A stretch of 64,000 nt of DNA from NCBI RefSeq assembly GCF_001083785.1, contig NZ_LAVL01000034.1, positions 1 to 64,000 of the forward strand, read 5' to 3'. The notes under the pieces were generated by a model. It made no database searches and had not been told where the DNA came from. It was given only the letters and a program-made list of their open reading frames with translations. Each line of letters starts with the position of its first letter. Positions within the stretch are counted from its first letter, which is position 1. This stretch comes from Nonomuraea sp. SBT364 (lineage in GTDB: Bacteria; Actinomycetota; Actinomycetes; Streptosporangiales; Streptosporangiaceae). The position numbers were made by a program, and so were the translations under genes. Below are positions 1 to 8,260 of the stretch, piece by piece.

Positions 1-1
1 G

Positions 2-481
2 GACCGGCTGCCCGAGGGGGTCACCGTGGAGGAGCACCTGACCTCGGGACGCAACGCCTTCGCCTGGAAGTGGCGCATCCCGTACTTCTACTGCCACTTC
101 ACCGAGCGGCTGCAGATGTCCGGTTACCTGCGGCTCATGGAAGAGGTGGTGGACCTCTTCCTCGCCGACCGGGGGGTGTCCGTCAAGCGGCTGCTGGACG
201 AGCAGCGGCTCATCCCCGCCGTGCCGCACTCGCGCATCACGATGCTCGACGAAGCCCTGATGGAGGAGGAGCTCTACATCGTCCTCACCGTCGAAGAGGT
301 GTTCAAGCGCCTGACGTACACCAGCCGGATGGACTGCTACGTCGTGCGGGACGGCGTCCTGGTGCGCACCGCGACGGGACGGATCACCCACGGGTACGCG
401 CGGCTGACCGGCAGATCCGAATGGAACCTGGTCGACCTCGACGACCGGCTCCACGACGCCCTGACCAGCCGCCCGTCATGA
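2..481 (+). CDS. Hotdog-fold thioesterase-like protein (5' end outside window)
   Basis: The reading frame is open to the left edge, so the true start is probably upstream. The first visible start is GTG at 26, and the residues before it also look coding. The segment from FAWKWRIPYFYCHF through GYLRLMEEVVDLFLADRG has the pattern of the 4HBT (4-hydroxybenzoyl-CoA thioesterase) hotdog family. The usual catalytic Asp of the DTDxxGHVNN motif is not recognisable, so the chemistry is uncertain, as in some polyketide-associated 4HBT proteins. The stop overlaps the ATG of the ketosynthase, placing it in the acyl-chain operon. A role in releasing or editing the acyl-ACP chain is inferred. Confidence 0.6.
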   Translation, partial: DRLPEGVTVEEHLTSGRNAFAWKWRIPYFYCHFTERLQMSGYLRLMEEVVDLFLADRGVSVKRLLDEQRLIPAVPHSRITMLDEALMEEELYIVLTVEEVFKRLTYTSRMDCYVVRDGVLVRTATGRITHGYARLTGRSEWNLVDLDDRLHDALTSRPS

Positions 482-1566
482 CCGACATCCTGGTCACCGG
501 GGTGGGCGCGGTGACCTGCCAAGGGTACGGAGCCGCCGCGCTGCACGCCGCCATGACCGCCGGGGCGCCGCCGGTGCCCGAGCGGCTGACCGACCTGCCG
601 GTCGTCATGCGCCATCCGCTGATCCACCGGGTTCCGGGCGTGCCGCGCGGCGCGGCGGAGCTGGCGGTCTCGGCCGTGCGGGAGGCGCTCGGCGACGCGG
701 GCCTGGAGCAGGTGCCCGACCTGCGCGTCGGCGTGGTCCTCGGCTCCTGCCTGGGCGACGTGGGCCCTGACGGAAGCCCGTCCTTCCAGGTGGCCTCGGC
801 CGTGGGGCGGTCGCTGGGCGCGTTCGGCACCAACATCAGCGTCAGCAACGCCTGCGCGGCGGGCGGTTTCGCGGTGTGCCTGGCCGCCGACCTGATCCGG
901 GCGGGCGAGGTCGACGTGGCGATCACGGGTGGCGCCGACGCCTATTCGAGAGTCGGCTGGGCGTCCTTCGACCGGCTCGGGGCGGTGGATCCCGTGCGCT
1001 GCCGGCCGTTCGACCGGGCCCGCCAGGGGACCATCCTCGCCGAGGGCACCGGGATCCTGGTGCTCGAAAGCGCCGAGCACGCCCACCGGCGCGGCGCGAG
1101 CGCGTACGCGAGGCTGACGGGGAGCGGGTGGAGCTGCGACGCGCACCATCTCACGGCGCCGGAGCCGAGCGGCGAGCAGATCATCCGCGGCATGCGGGAG
1201 GCGCTGGGCGGCGGCGAGCCCGGCTGTGTCATCCCGCACGGCACCGGCACGGTGCTCAACGACCTGGTCGAGAGCCAGGCCCTGCGGACCGTGCTCGGGC
1301 CGGGAGCCGGCCGCGTTCCCCTCTACAGCGCCAAGGCCCTGCTCGGGCACACCGGCGGAGCCTCGGCCGCGCTCGGCGCGGTGATGGCCTGTCTCATCCT
1401 GCGCGCCGGCGCCGTGCCGGCCAACGTCCCCATCGACGAGCAGGACCCGCGTTGCGAGATCTTCCTGCCCGTGGACGCGCCGGTCCCGCTGCCGGTCCCG
1501 CGCGTCCTGGTCAACGCCTACGCCTTCGGCGGCGCCAACGCCTCCTTCGTCCTGGAGGCCGCATGA
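478..1566 (+). CDS. Beta-ketoacyl-ACP synthase (catalytically complete KS, FabF/type II PKS type)
   Basis: A 362-aa condensing enzyme for chain elongation by decarboxylative Claisen condensation of malonyl-ACP. The full thiolase-fold catalytic set is visible: Cys126 in SNACAAGG, His254 in PHGTGT and His291 in SAKALLGHTGG. It is the only one of the three KS-like proteins in this operon with an intact Cys-His-His triad, so it should be the working ketosynthase. The ATG overlaps the upstream stop by 4 nt, and its own stop overlaps the next start (ATGA). At 362 aa it is shorter than typical FabF (about 410). Such KS/CLF sets with separate KR, DH and ACP occur in highly reducing type II PKSs that make polyene or cinnamoyl lipid chains. 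Confidence 0.88.
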   Translation: MTDILVTGVGAVTCQGYGAAALHAAMTAGAPPVPERLTDLPVVMRHPLIHRVPGVPRGAAELAVSAVREALGDAGLEQVPDLRVGVVLGSCLGDVGPDGSPSFQVASAVGRSLGAFGTNISVSNACAAGGFAVCLAADLIRAGEVDVAITGGADAYSRVGWASFDRLGAVDPVRCRPFDRARQGTILAEGTGILVLESAEHAHRRGASAYARLTGSGWSCDAHHLTAPEPSGEQIIRGMREALGGGEPGCVIPHGTGTVLNDLVESQALRTVLGPGAGRVPLYSAKALLGHTGGASAALGAVMACLILRAGAVPANVPIDEQDPRCEIFLPVDAPVPLPVPRVLVNAYAFGGANASFVLEAA

Positions 1567-2399
1567 TCGCGGTCACCGGCGTGGGCGAGGTCGGCGCGCC
1601 GCTCGACGTCACGCGCGAGCTGGGCGAGCGAGGCTACAAGTACCTCCTGCCCGCCTCGCGGCACCTGCTGGCGGCCACCCGGCGCGCGGTGGCCGGAGGC
1701 GGACGGCTGGACCGGGTGCCGGCCGACCGCAGGGGAGTGGCGGTGGGCTCCAGCACCGCCGTCCGCGAGTACTTCACCCAGGCCATGACGGCCACCCGCC
1801 AGGAGGACCTCAGCCCGGCCAGGGCCCCCTACTTCGCGATCAACGCGCTGACCACCCGCGTGAGCAGCGAGCACCAGCTCAAGGCGTTCAGCCTGACCTG
1901 CACGTCACCGGGCGTCGCCGGATTCGAGGCGATCGAGCTGGGCGCGCGGGCGCTGGCGACCGGCCGGGCCGATGTGATGGTCGTGGCCGCCATGGAGGAG
2001 ACCGGCGCGGTGGCGATGATCATCGAGCCAGGCGGCACGCATCAGCCCCGGCTGCTGGCGCGCACCGCCTTCGCGCCGCCGGACCTCGTCACCTCCGACC
2101 GGGGGCGCCGGCGGCTGCTCGCGGACGCGGCGGACATCGTCCAGCACGCCCGGCCGCGCCAGGTCCACGCGGTCGTCGACGACTCGCCCGTGGCCGAGGC
2201 GGTCGTGCGGGCCGTCACCACCGCGGGCGACGGCGTCGCGCCGGTGGTCACGGCACCCGGGGCCGGAGGGTGCCTGAGTCCCATGACGCTGCTTTCCCAC
2301 CTCCTGCGCACCGCGCGGGAGAACACCTTAGTGATCACCGCGACGGCCGAGGGCCACTACGCCTTCGGCGCCTTCCTCCCGGGGGTACCACCATGTTGA
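1563..2399 (+). CDS. Degenerate ketosynthase / chain-length-factor-like protein 1
   Basis: A 278-aa KS-fold remnant. A nucleophile-like Cys113 remains in TCTSPGVAG, but the regions where HGTGT and KxxxGHxxxA should lie read VDDSPVAEA and APGAGGCLSPMTLL, so both catalytic histidines are gone. It is therefore unlikely to condense alone. It is best read as a CLF-like partner that forms a heterodimer with the intact KS and shapes the chain-length pocket. It contains a TTA leucine codon at 2328-2330 (residue 256), which suggests bldA-dependent translation. The ATG lies in an ATGA overlap with the KS, and the end overlaps the SDR start by 7 nt. Confidence 0.7.
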   Translation: MIAVTGVGEVGAPLDVTRELGERGYKYLLPASRHLLAATRRAVAGGGRLDRVPADRRGVAVGSSTAVREYFTQAMTATRQEDLSPARAPYFAINALTTRVSSEHQLKAFSLTCTSPGVAGFEAIELGARALATGRADVMVVAAMEETGAVAMIIEPGGTHQPRLLARTAFAPPDLVTSDRGRRRLLADAADIVQHARPRQVHAVVDDSPVAEAVVRAVTTAGDGVAPVVTAPGAGGCLSPMTLLSHLLRTARENTLVITATAEGHYAFGAFLPGVPPC

Positions 2400-3232
2400 T
2401 CTCACTCGACAAGACCTGGGGCCTGGTCCTGGGCGCATCAAGCGGGATCGGCCGCGCGTGCGCCCTGGCCATGGCCGAGCAGGGGATGAACGTGGTGGGC
2501 GTGCACTTCGACACCGCGGCCGCGGCTGAGTCCGTGGCGGAGCTGACCGAGGAGATCACCGCCTGCGGCGTCCAGGCGCACTTCCACAACCTCAACGCCG
2601 CCCGCAAGACGACCAGGGACCAGCTCGTGGGCACGATCGCCGAGCTGACGGGCGGGGCGGGGCTGAAGATCCTGCTGCACTCGCTCGCCTTCGGAACCCT
2701 GGTCAGGTACCTGCCGGAGAAGGCCGGCGCCCCGATGCTCACCCAGCGCCAGCTGGAGATGACCACGGACGTCATGGCCCACAGCCTCGTGTACTGGGTG
2801 CAGGACCTGTGCGCGGCCGACCTGCTGCCGCCGGGGGCCAAGGTCTTCGCGATGACCAGCGCCGGAGCCGTGCAGCATCTGCCCAGTTACGGCGCAGTCT
2901 CGGCGGCGAAGGTGGCGCTGGAGGCGCACGTGCGCCAGCTCGCCTGCGAGCTCGCGCCACGCGGCGTCGCGGTGAACGCGCTGCGCGCGGGCGTCACCCT
3001 CACACCGGCGCTGCGGCGCATTCCGGAGCACCGCGAGTTCAGCCGGGACAGTGCGCGCAACAACCCGCACCACCGGCTCACCACACCTCAGGACGTGGCC
3101 GAGGCCATGGTCCTGTTGTCCGCGACCAGCTCCTCGTGGATCACCGGCAACACGATCGGAGTCGACGGCGGCGAACTGCTGGCCGCGGGCGGCTCCTGGG
3201 CATCTCAGGAAGGGATTGGGCAAGATGGATGA
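2393..3232 (+). CDS. SDR enoyl-ACP reductase-like protein (FabI/FabL type)
   Basis: A 279-aa short-chain dehydrogenase with the NAD(P)-binding motif GASSGIG near the N-terminus and an active-site Y-x6-K arrangement (YGAVSAAK). Classical SDRs have Y-x3-K; Y-x6-K is the hallmark of enoyl-ACP reductases such as FabI and FabL. The HSLAFG segment also resembles the FabI HSIAF region, and the C-terminus has ITGNTIGVDGG. The likely role is to saturate some of the 2-enoyl intermediates made by the neighbouring KS, KR and DH enzymes. The chosen ATG overlaps the previous gene by 7 nt. Resistance to an enoyl-reductase inhibitor is an alternative, but the operon context favours biosynthesis. Confidence 0.78.
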   Translation: MLISLDKTWGLVLGASSGIGRACALAMAEQGMNVVGVHFDTAAAAESVAELTEEITACGVQAHFHNLNAARKTTRDQLVGTIAELTGGAGLKILLHSLAFGTLVRYLPEKAGAPMLTQRQLEMTTDVMAHSLVYWVQDLCAADLLPPGAKVFAMTSAGAVQHLPSYGAVSAAKVALEAHVRQLACELAPRGVAVNALRAGVTLTPALRRIPEHREFSRDSARNNPHHRLTTPQDVAEAMVLLSATSSSWITGNTIGVDGGELLAAGGSWASQEGIGQDG

Positions 3233-4256
3233 GCTGGTCATCTCTGGCTGCTCCGTGATCTCCCCGTTCGGGCTGGGCGTCGAAGCCTTCGCCGCGGGAC
3301 TCGCCTCGGGCACCCGGCCGATGTCCGCCACCTCCGGCGGGCCGTACGCCGGAGCCTGCCTCATTCCGGACTTCGACGCCCGCACCGTGCTGGGCGCCAA
3401 GGGGACCCGGACGATGGACCGGGCCACCGCCATCGCCGTGGCGAGCGTGGGAATGCTGCTGGACACCCCCGTGACGGAGCATCCGCACGAGGTGGGCCTG
3501 GTCCTCGGGACGAGCTCCGGGAGCATCCAGAGCATCATGGACTTCACCCGGGAGTCGCTGGTCGGGGACAAGCCCTACCACGTCGACCCCGCCCGCTTCC
3601 CCAACACGGTGATGAACCGGGCGGCCGGTCAGAGCGCGATCTGGCACGGGCTGAAGGGCCCCAACGCCACGGTCGCCGGCGGGGCGGCCACCGGCCTCCT
3701 CGCTCTCAACTACGCCACCCGGCTGCTGCGCCGCGGCCGGTGCAAGGCCGTCCTGTGCGGTGCCGTGGAGGAGTACTCCGAACAGCGGGGCTGGCTCGCC
3801 TGGCATGCCGGCCGGCGGGAGGTGCCGCCGGGCGAGGGTTCCGCGATCTTCCTGCTGGAGTCCAGGGAGGACGCGGCCGCGGCGTCGCGCGAGCCGCTGG
3901 CGGCCGTGCTCGGCTCCCGTTTCATGGTCCACGAGCGCGCGGTCGAGGTCCCCGGGGTGCTGACCGCGTGCGTGCGCGGGCTCCTGAAGGATCTCGGCCT
4001 GCGCGCCGAGGACATCGGCGCGGTCCTCTCCTCGGGCGCCGAGGGGGAGGACGCCGCTCTCGACGCCATCGTCGGCCCGCACGCGCCGCGGCGGAACTGC
4101 CGCGAGGCACTCGGCGACACGGCTTCGGCCGCGTCGGCGTTCCAGCTCGCCGCGGCTGTCACGGGCGGACCGTCCGGAGCCGTGACCCTGGTGACCTCGG
4201 TCGACCGCGACGGGGTCGTCGGGTGCACGGCCCTGCAGCTGGAGCGAGCGGCATGA
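3225..4256 (+). CDS. Ketosynthase-like protein lacking all catalytic residues (CLF-like 2)
   Basis: A 343-aa KS-fold protein. The nucleophile position reads ATVAGGAATG, so Cys is replaced by Gly. The HGTGT equivalent reads VLSSGAEGEDA, and the second His motif is lost (EALGDTASAASAF). It cannot be a condensing enzyme. Known chain-length factors also lack the Cys but usually carry Gln there. It probably pairs with the KS at 478-1566, alone or in competition with the other degenerate KS. The ATG overlaps the SDR stop by 8 nt, and its stop overlaps the AccDA start (ATGA). Confidence 0.75.
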   Translation: MDELVISGCSVISPFGLGVEAFAAGLASGTRPMSATSGGPYAGACLIPDFDARTVLGAKGTRTMDRATAIAVASVGMLLDTPVTEHPHEVGLVLGTSSGSIQSIMDFTRESLVGDKPYHVDPARFPNTVMNRAAGQSAIWHGLKGPNATVAGGAATGLLALNYATRLLRRGRCKAVLCGAVEEYSEQRGWLAWHAGRREVPPGEGSAIFLLESREDAAAASREPLAAVLGSRFMVHERAVEVPGVLTACVRGLLKDLGLRAEDIGAVLSSGAEGEDAALDAIVGPHAPRRNCREALGDTASAASAFQLAAAVTGGPSGAVTLVTSVDRDGVVGCTALQLERAA

Positions 4257-5890
4257 CGGTGCTGGAACAGATCGACGCGCTGCCCGCCGACACCTGGCGA
4301 CGCTGCGACGGCTGTGCCGTCCTCCTGCATCGCGAGGCGCTGGTCAGGCATGAGCACACCTGCCCGAACTGCGGCCGGCACTTCCCGGTGCGCGCGTTCG
4401 AGCGCATCGGCATGCTGACCGACCCGGGGAGTTTCGGCGAACGCCACGGCCGGCTGGCTCCGCTCGACCCCCTCGGCTTCGAGGACCGGCTGACCTACCG
4501 CGAACGCCTGGCCCGCGCCAGGGAGCGGACCGGGCTCAACGACGCGGTGGTCACCGGCCTGGCCACGCTCAACGGGCGGCCGATGGCGCTGGCCGTCATG
4601 GAGTTCGCCTTCTTCGGCGGCAGCATGGGCTCCGTCGTCGGGGAGAAGGTGGCCAGGATCGCCGGGGACGCCCTGCGCGAACGGCTTCCGCTCGTGGTGG
4701 TCTCCGCCTCGGGCGGCGCGCGCATGCAGGAAGGCGTGCTGTCGCTCCTGCAGATGGCCAAGACCGCGGAGGCGGTGCGCGCCCTCAGGCAGGCCGGTGT
4801 GCCCTTCGTCAGCGTGCTGGCCGACCCGGTCTACGGCGGGGTGGCCGCCTCCTTCGCCAGCCTGGGCGACGTGATCATCGCCGAGGAGGGCGCCAGGGCG
4901 GGTTTCGCCGGCCCCCGGGTGATCGAGCAGACGATCAGGCAGGCGCTGCCGCCGGGGTTCCAGACCGCCGAGTTCCTCCTCGGCCATGGCCACGTCGACC
5001 GTGTCGAGCGGCGCCAGGAACTGCGCGGCCTGCTGGACCGGCTCCTCGGGCTCCTGTCAGGGGAGCGCGTCGCCGGTGAACTCCGCGAGCCGTCCGGCGC
5101 CCGGCCGTCCGGGGACCTGGACGCCTGGGAGACGGTGAAGCTGGCACGCGATCCGGGGCGGCCGAACGCGCGGCGCCGGGTGGAGGAGCTGTTCACCGAA
5201 TTCACCGAGCTTCACGGCGACCGCCAGGGCAGCGACGATCCGGCCGTGCTCGGTGGCCTGGCCAGGCTGGCGGGTCATCCCGTCATGATCATCGCTCATC
5301 ACAAGGGCGCCGACACCGCCGAGAACGTCGCACGCAACTTCGGGATGCCGCATCCCGGCGGCTATCGCAAGGCCATGCGCCTGTTCCGCCTCGCGGAGCG
5401 CCATCGGCTGCCCGTGGTGACGCTGGTCGACACGCCGGGCGCGTACCCGGGGCTGGCCGCGGAGGAGGGGAACCAGAGCGGCGCCATCGCCGAGTGCCTG
5501 CTGCTCGCCTCGGGGCTGCGCACTCCCGTGCTGTCGGTGATCACCGGCGAGGGCGGCAGCGGCGGGGCGCTGGCCCTGGCCGTCGGCGACCGCCTCCTCA
5601 TGGAGGAGCACGCCGTCTTCTCCGTCATCAGCCCCGAGGGCGCGGCGTCCATCCTGTACGGCACGGCCGCCCGGGCTCCCGAGACGGCCAGGGCGCTGAA
5701 GCTGCGGGGCGCCGACCTGCGGTCGATGGGCCTGGTCGATGACGTGGTGCCGGATCAGGACCTCGGCCCCACCCTGGCGCGGCACCTGCGCGAGCTGCTC
5801 GCCGTGCCGATCGACGACCTGGTGGCCAGGCGCCGCGACCGATTGCGCTCCCACGGCGTGTGGAGCACGGAGGGAGAAGATCATGACTGA
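4253..5890 (+). CDS. accDA: Acetyl-CoA carboxylase carboxyltransferase, fused beta-alpha (AccD-AccA) chain
   Basis: A 545-aa fusion. The N-terminal half is AccD-like: a Cys4 zinc ribbon (C18, C21, C37, C40) precedes a crotonase-fold domain with the SGGARMQEG motif. The C-terminal half is AccA-like, with ELHGDR, GGYRKAMRL, DTPGAYPG and GEGGSGGALALAVGD. Together they transfer carboxyl from carboxybiotin to acetyl-CoA to make malonyl-CoA. With the BCCP and biotin carboxylase genes that follow, this operon carries a complete bacterial-type ACC, unusual in actinomycetes, whose main enzymes are AccA3/AccD-type acyl-CoA carboxylases. Dedicated malonyl-CoA supply to the adjacent KS is the likely job. 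Confidence 0.9.
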   Translation: MTVLEQIDALPADTWRRCDGCAVLLHREALVRHEHTCPNCGRHFPVRAFERIGMLTDPGSFGERHGRLAPLDPLGFEDRLTYRERLARARERTGLNDAVVTGLATLNGRPMALAVMEFAFFGGSMGSVVGEKVARIAGDALRERLPLVVVSASGGARMQEGVLSLLQMAKTAEAVRALRQAGVPFVSVLADPVYGGVAASFASLGDVIIAEEGARAGFAGPRVIEQTIRQALPPGFQTAEFLLGHGHVDRVERRQELRGLLDRLLGLLSGERVAGELREPSGARPSGDLDAWETVKLARDPGRPNARRRVEELFTEFTELHGDRQGSDDPAVLGGLARLAGHPVMIIAHHKGADTAENVARNFGMPHPGGYRKAMRLFRLAERHRLPVVTLVDTPGAYPGLAAEEGNQSGAIAECLLLASGLRTPVLSVITGEGGSGGALALAVGDRLLMEEHAVFSVISPEGAASILYGTAARAPETARALKLRGADLRSMGLVDDVVPDQDLGPTLARHLRELLAVPIDDLVARRRDRLRSHGVWSTEGEDHD

Positions 5891-6323
5891 TCTCCGCGCG
5901 ACCGTCGAGGCCACGGGCCTGATCCTGGACCTGGTGCGTGGCAGCGACGTGCAACGCCTGGTGGTGCAGGGCGACGGCGTCACGATCGAGGTCGAACGCT
6001 CGGCCCTGCCCGCCGCCTCCGCCGCACGGCCCTCGGAGGCCGCGCCGGACGCCGCGGCCGAGACCACGGCGGGGGAGCCGGCCGAGGCGGTGACCGCCCC
6101 GCTGATGGGGGTCTTCTACCAGCGGCCGGCCCCGGACCAGCCGCCGTTCGTCACCGTCGGCCAGCACGTCGAGGCCGGGGAGCAGGTGGCGATCGTCGAG
6201 GCGATGAAGATGATGAACCCGGTCGTGGCGGAGCACGCCGGCGTCGTGGTGCGGATCAACGTCGCGGACGGCGAGGTCGTGGAGTTCGAGCAGCCGCTCA
6301 TGGAGCTGGGGGCGGTGGGCTGA
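5883..6323 (+). CDS. accB: Biotin carboxyl carrier protein of ACC
   Basis: A 146-aa BCCP. A short N-terminal segment is followed by an Ala/Pro-rich linker (about residues 45-65) and a biotinyl domain. The biotinylation motif EAMKMMN places the modified lysine at residue 109. It shuttles carboxybiotin between the biotin carboxylase encoded next and the fused carboxyltransferase encoded before it. The ATG overlaps the stop of accDA by 8 nt, so the ACC subunits are translationally coupled and probably made in fixed ratio. Confidence 0.92.
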   Translation: MTDLRATVEATGLILDLVRGSDVQRLVVQGDGVTIEVERSALPAASAARPSEAAPDAAAETTAGEPAEAVTAPLMGVFYQRPAPDQPPFVTVGQHVEAGEQVAIVEAMKMMNPVVAEHAGVVVRINVADGEVVEFEQPLMELGAVG

Positions 6324-6324
6324 G

Positions 6325-7680
6325 GTGGAGCGTCTGCTGGTCGGCAACCGCGGCGAGATCGCGGTCCGCATCGTCCGCGCCTGCCACGACCTCGGCATCG
6401 GCAGTGTTGTCGCGTACTCGTCCGCCGATCGTGACAGCCTGGCCGTGGAACTCGCCGACCGTGCCGTACACATCGGCCCCCCGCCCGCGCGGCGCAGCTA
6501 CAACGACATCCCTTCCCTGTTGTACGCCTGCGCGCTGGCCGAGGCTGACGCCGTTCATCCGGGATATGGCTTCCTGTCGGAAGAACCGCTGTTCGCGACA
6601 GCCTGCGCCGAGGTCGGCCTGACCTTCGTCGGGCCCTCCCCCAAGCACATCGCGCTCATGGGCAACAAGCTGGACGCCAGGGCCGCGATGCGGGCGTGCG
6701 GCGTGCCGGTGCTGCCCGGTTCCGACGGCGCGGTGGAGGGGATCGCCCAGGCCGCCGAGGCCGCTGACCGGATCGGCTATCCGCTGATCCTCAAGGCCGT
6801 GGCGGGCGGCGGCGGCCGGGGCATGTGCGTCGTCCGCGCGCCCGGCGAGCTCGCGCGGATGTGGGAGGACACCAGGGCGGTCGCCCGGACCCTGTTCCGC
6901 GACGACCGCATCTATCTCGAGCGGTACGTGCCCCGCGGCCGGCACATCGAGGTCCAGATTCTCGCCGACTCCTTCGGCAACGTCATCGATCTCGGCGAGC
7001 GCGACTGCACCGTCCAGCGCAGGCACCAGAAGCTGGCCGAGGAGACCCCGGCCCCCTCCCTTCCCGGCGATCTCCGGGAGCGGCTGCGTGAGGCCGCCGT
7101 CCTGGGCGCGACGTCGGTGGAATACGTCAGCGCGGGCACCATGGAGTTCCTGGTGTCCGACGACGGCGAGCCGTACTTCCTGGAGATGAACACCCGCCTC
7201 CAGGTGGAGCATCCGGTCACCGAGGAGCGCACCGGGATCGACCTGGTCGAGTGGATGATCAGGATCGCCCGAGGTGAGGCGCTCCCCTTCCGGCAGCGCG
7301 AGCCCGACCTGGACAGGCACGCCATCGAGGTGCGGATCAACGCCGAGGACGTGGCCCGGGACTGGGCGGGCAGCACCGGTCGCGTCGAGCGGCTGCGATT
7401 GCCCGGAGGCCCGGGGATCCGCGTCGACACCCACCTCTACGAGGGGTACGTGGTGCCGCCGTTCTACGACTCGCTGCTCGCGAAGATCATCGCGACCGGC
7501 CCCACGCGGGACGTCGCGCTGCGGCGGATGGCCCGCGCGCTGCGGGAGTTCCGCTGCGAGGGCGTGGTGACCAACGCCGACTTCCATCGAACCTTGCTGG
7601 CCGACCGGGACTTCCGGGCCGGGGACTACCGGCTGGACATCGTCGACAAGCTGTGCACGACCGAAAGGAGCACGACATGA
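6325..7680 (+). CDS. accC: Biotin carboxylase subunit of ACC
   Basis: A 451-aa ATP-grasp biotin carboxylase. It shows the N-terminal GNRGEIAVRI motif, the glycine-rich ATP loop KAVAGGGGRGM, ERDCTVQRRHQK, and the core EMNTRLQVEHPVTE with catalytic and Mg-binding residues. Length and order match free AccC (about 450 aa) and not the AccA3-type BC-BCCP fusion of most actinomycetes. The start is a GTG one base after the accB stop. It ATP-dependently carboxylates the biotin on AccB, completing the pathway-dedicated ACC. Confidence 0.92.
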   Translation: MERLLVGNRGEIAVRIVRACHDLGIGSVVAYSSADRDSLAVELADRAVHIGPPPARRSYNDIPSLLYACALAEADAVHPGYGFLSEEPLFATACAEVGLTFVGPSPKHIALMGNKLDARAAMRACGVPVLPGSDGAVEGIAQAAEAADRIGYPLILKAVAGGGGRGMCVVRAPGELARMWEDTRAVARTLFRDDRIYLERYVPRGRHIEVQILADSFGNVIDLGERDCTVQRRHQKLAEETPAPSLPGDLRERLREAAVLGATSVEYVSAGTMEFLVSDDGEPYFLEMNTRLQVEHPVTEERTGIDLVEWMIRIARGEALPFRQREPDLDRHAIEVRINAEDVARDWAGSTGRVERLRLPGGPGIRVDTHLYEGYVVPPFYDSLLAKIIATGPTRDVALRRMARALREFRCEGVVTNADFHRTLLADRDFRAGDYRLDIVDKLCTTERSTT

Positions 7681-7937
7681 CCGCCTCCCCGGTGGACAAG
7701 GACGAACTGCGGACGGTGATCGCGACGACGCTCGACGTCGACGTGGCCGAAGTCACCGACGACGCGCACTTCGTCCACGATCTGGAAGTCGACTCGCTGA
7801 TGGCGCTGGAGATCGCGGTGACTCTGGAGAAACGCTTCCAGGTCAAGATCGACGAGACCGAGATGGCCGGGATCACCTCCTTGAACAGCACGTACGACCT
7901 GCTGTGCGGCCTGCTGGCGGAAGGGGCCGGCCGGTGA
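7677..7937 (+). CDS. Acyl carrier protein of the type II PKS/FAS
   Basis: An 86-aa ACP with the phosphopantetheine attachment motif EVDSLMALE (Ser40). It lies in the middle of the reductive PKS/FAS genes between biotin carboxylase and the two dehydratase-like hotdog proteins. It is therefore the probable carrier for chain elongation, as distinct from the second ACP at 13,337 that sits with FAAL-1. The ATG overlaps the accC stop (ATGA), and the stop overlaps the GTG of the next gene. Confidence 0.9.
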   Translation: MTASPVDKDELRTVIATTLDVDVAEVTDDAHFVHDLEVDSLMALEIAVTLEKRFQVKIDETEMAGITSLNSTYDLLCGLLAEGAGR

Positions 7938-8260
7938 GCGCCATTCTCGCGGTGAACACGCCGAGCGACGGCGGCGTCTACGTCGACCCGCGTGAGCCGG
8001 TCCTGGCCGGGCACTACCCGGGCTTTCCCGTCTTCCCCGGTGTGGGCGTGCTGGAGGTCGCCGACCAGGCCATCCGTGCGGCCTACGGCGCGGATCTGGT
8101 TCTCACCGAGATCGTCAGCGGGCGTTTCCTGCGGCCGGTCCTCCCCGAGGACACGCTCACCGTGCGGGTCGCCGAGCAGGGGGACGGATTCTCCGCGGTG
8201 GTGAGCACCGAACGCGGTGAGACCGCGCGGCTCCAGGTGCGCTACCGGACGACGACATGA
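7934..8260 (+). CDS. Hotdog-fold dehydratase-like protein 1
   Basis: A 108-aa single hotdog domain with GHYPGFPVFPGVGVLEV, which matches the FabZ core GHFPGxPIMPGVLxxEA including the His and the downstream Glu. It probably dehydrates 3-hydroxyacyl-ACP or forms a two-protein dehydratase with the following hotdog protein. It is shorter than FabZ (about 150 aa) because the N-terminal HRxPFLLVD segment is absent. Paired dehydratases of this kind are known in polyene-forming type II PKSs. It starts at a GTG inside the ACP stop overlap. A thioesterase role is less likely given the FabZ-type motif. Confidence 0.72.
   Translation: MSAILAVNTPSDGGVYVDPREPVLAGHYPGFPVFPGVGVLEVADQAIRAAYGADLVLTEIVSGRFLRPVLPEDTLTVRVAEQGDGFSAVVSTERGETARLQVRYRTTT

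Noticed and set aside
2393-7680. The enoyl-reductase-like SDR and the ACC genes as duplicated resistance targets for a fatty-acid-synthesis inhibitor.
   Set aside because: They are embedded and translationally coupled within a full KS/KR/DH/ACP set that explains them as biosynthetic. Nothing in the NRPS part suggests a FAS inhibitor.
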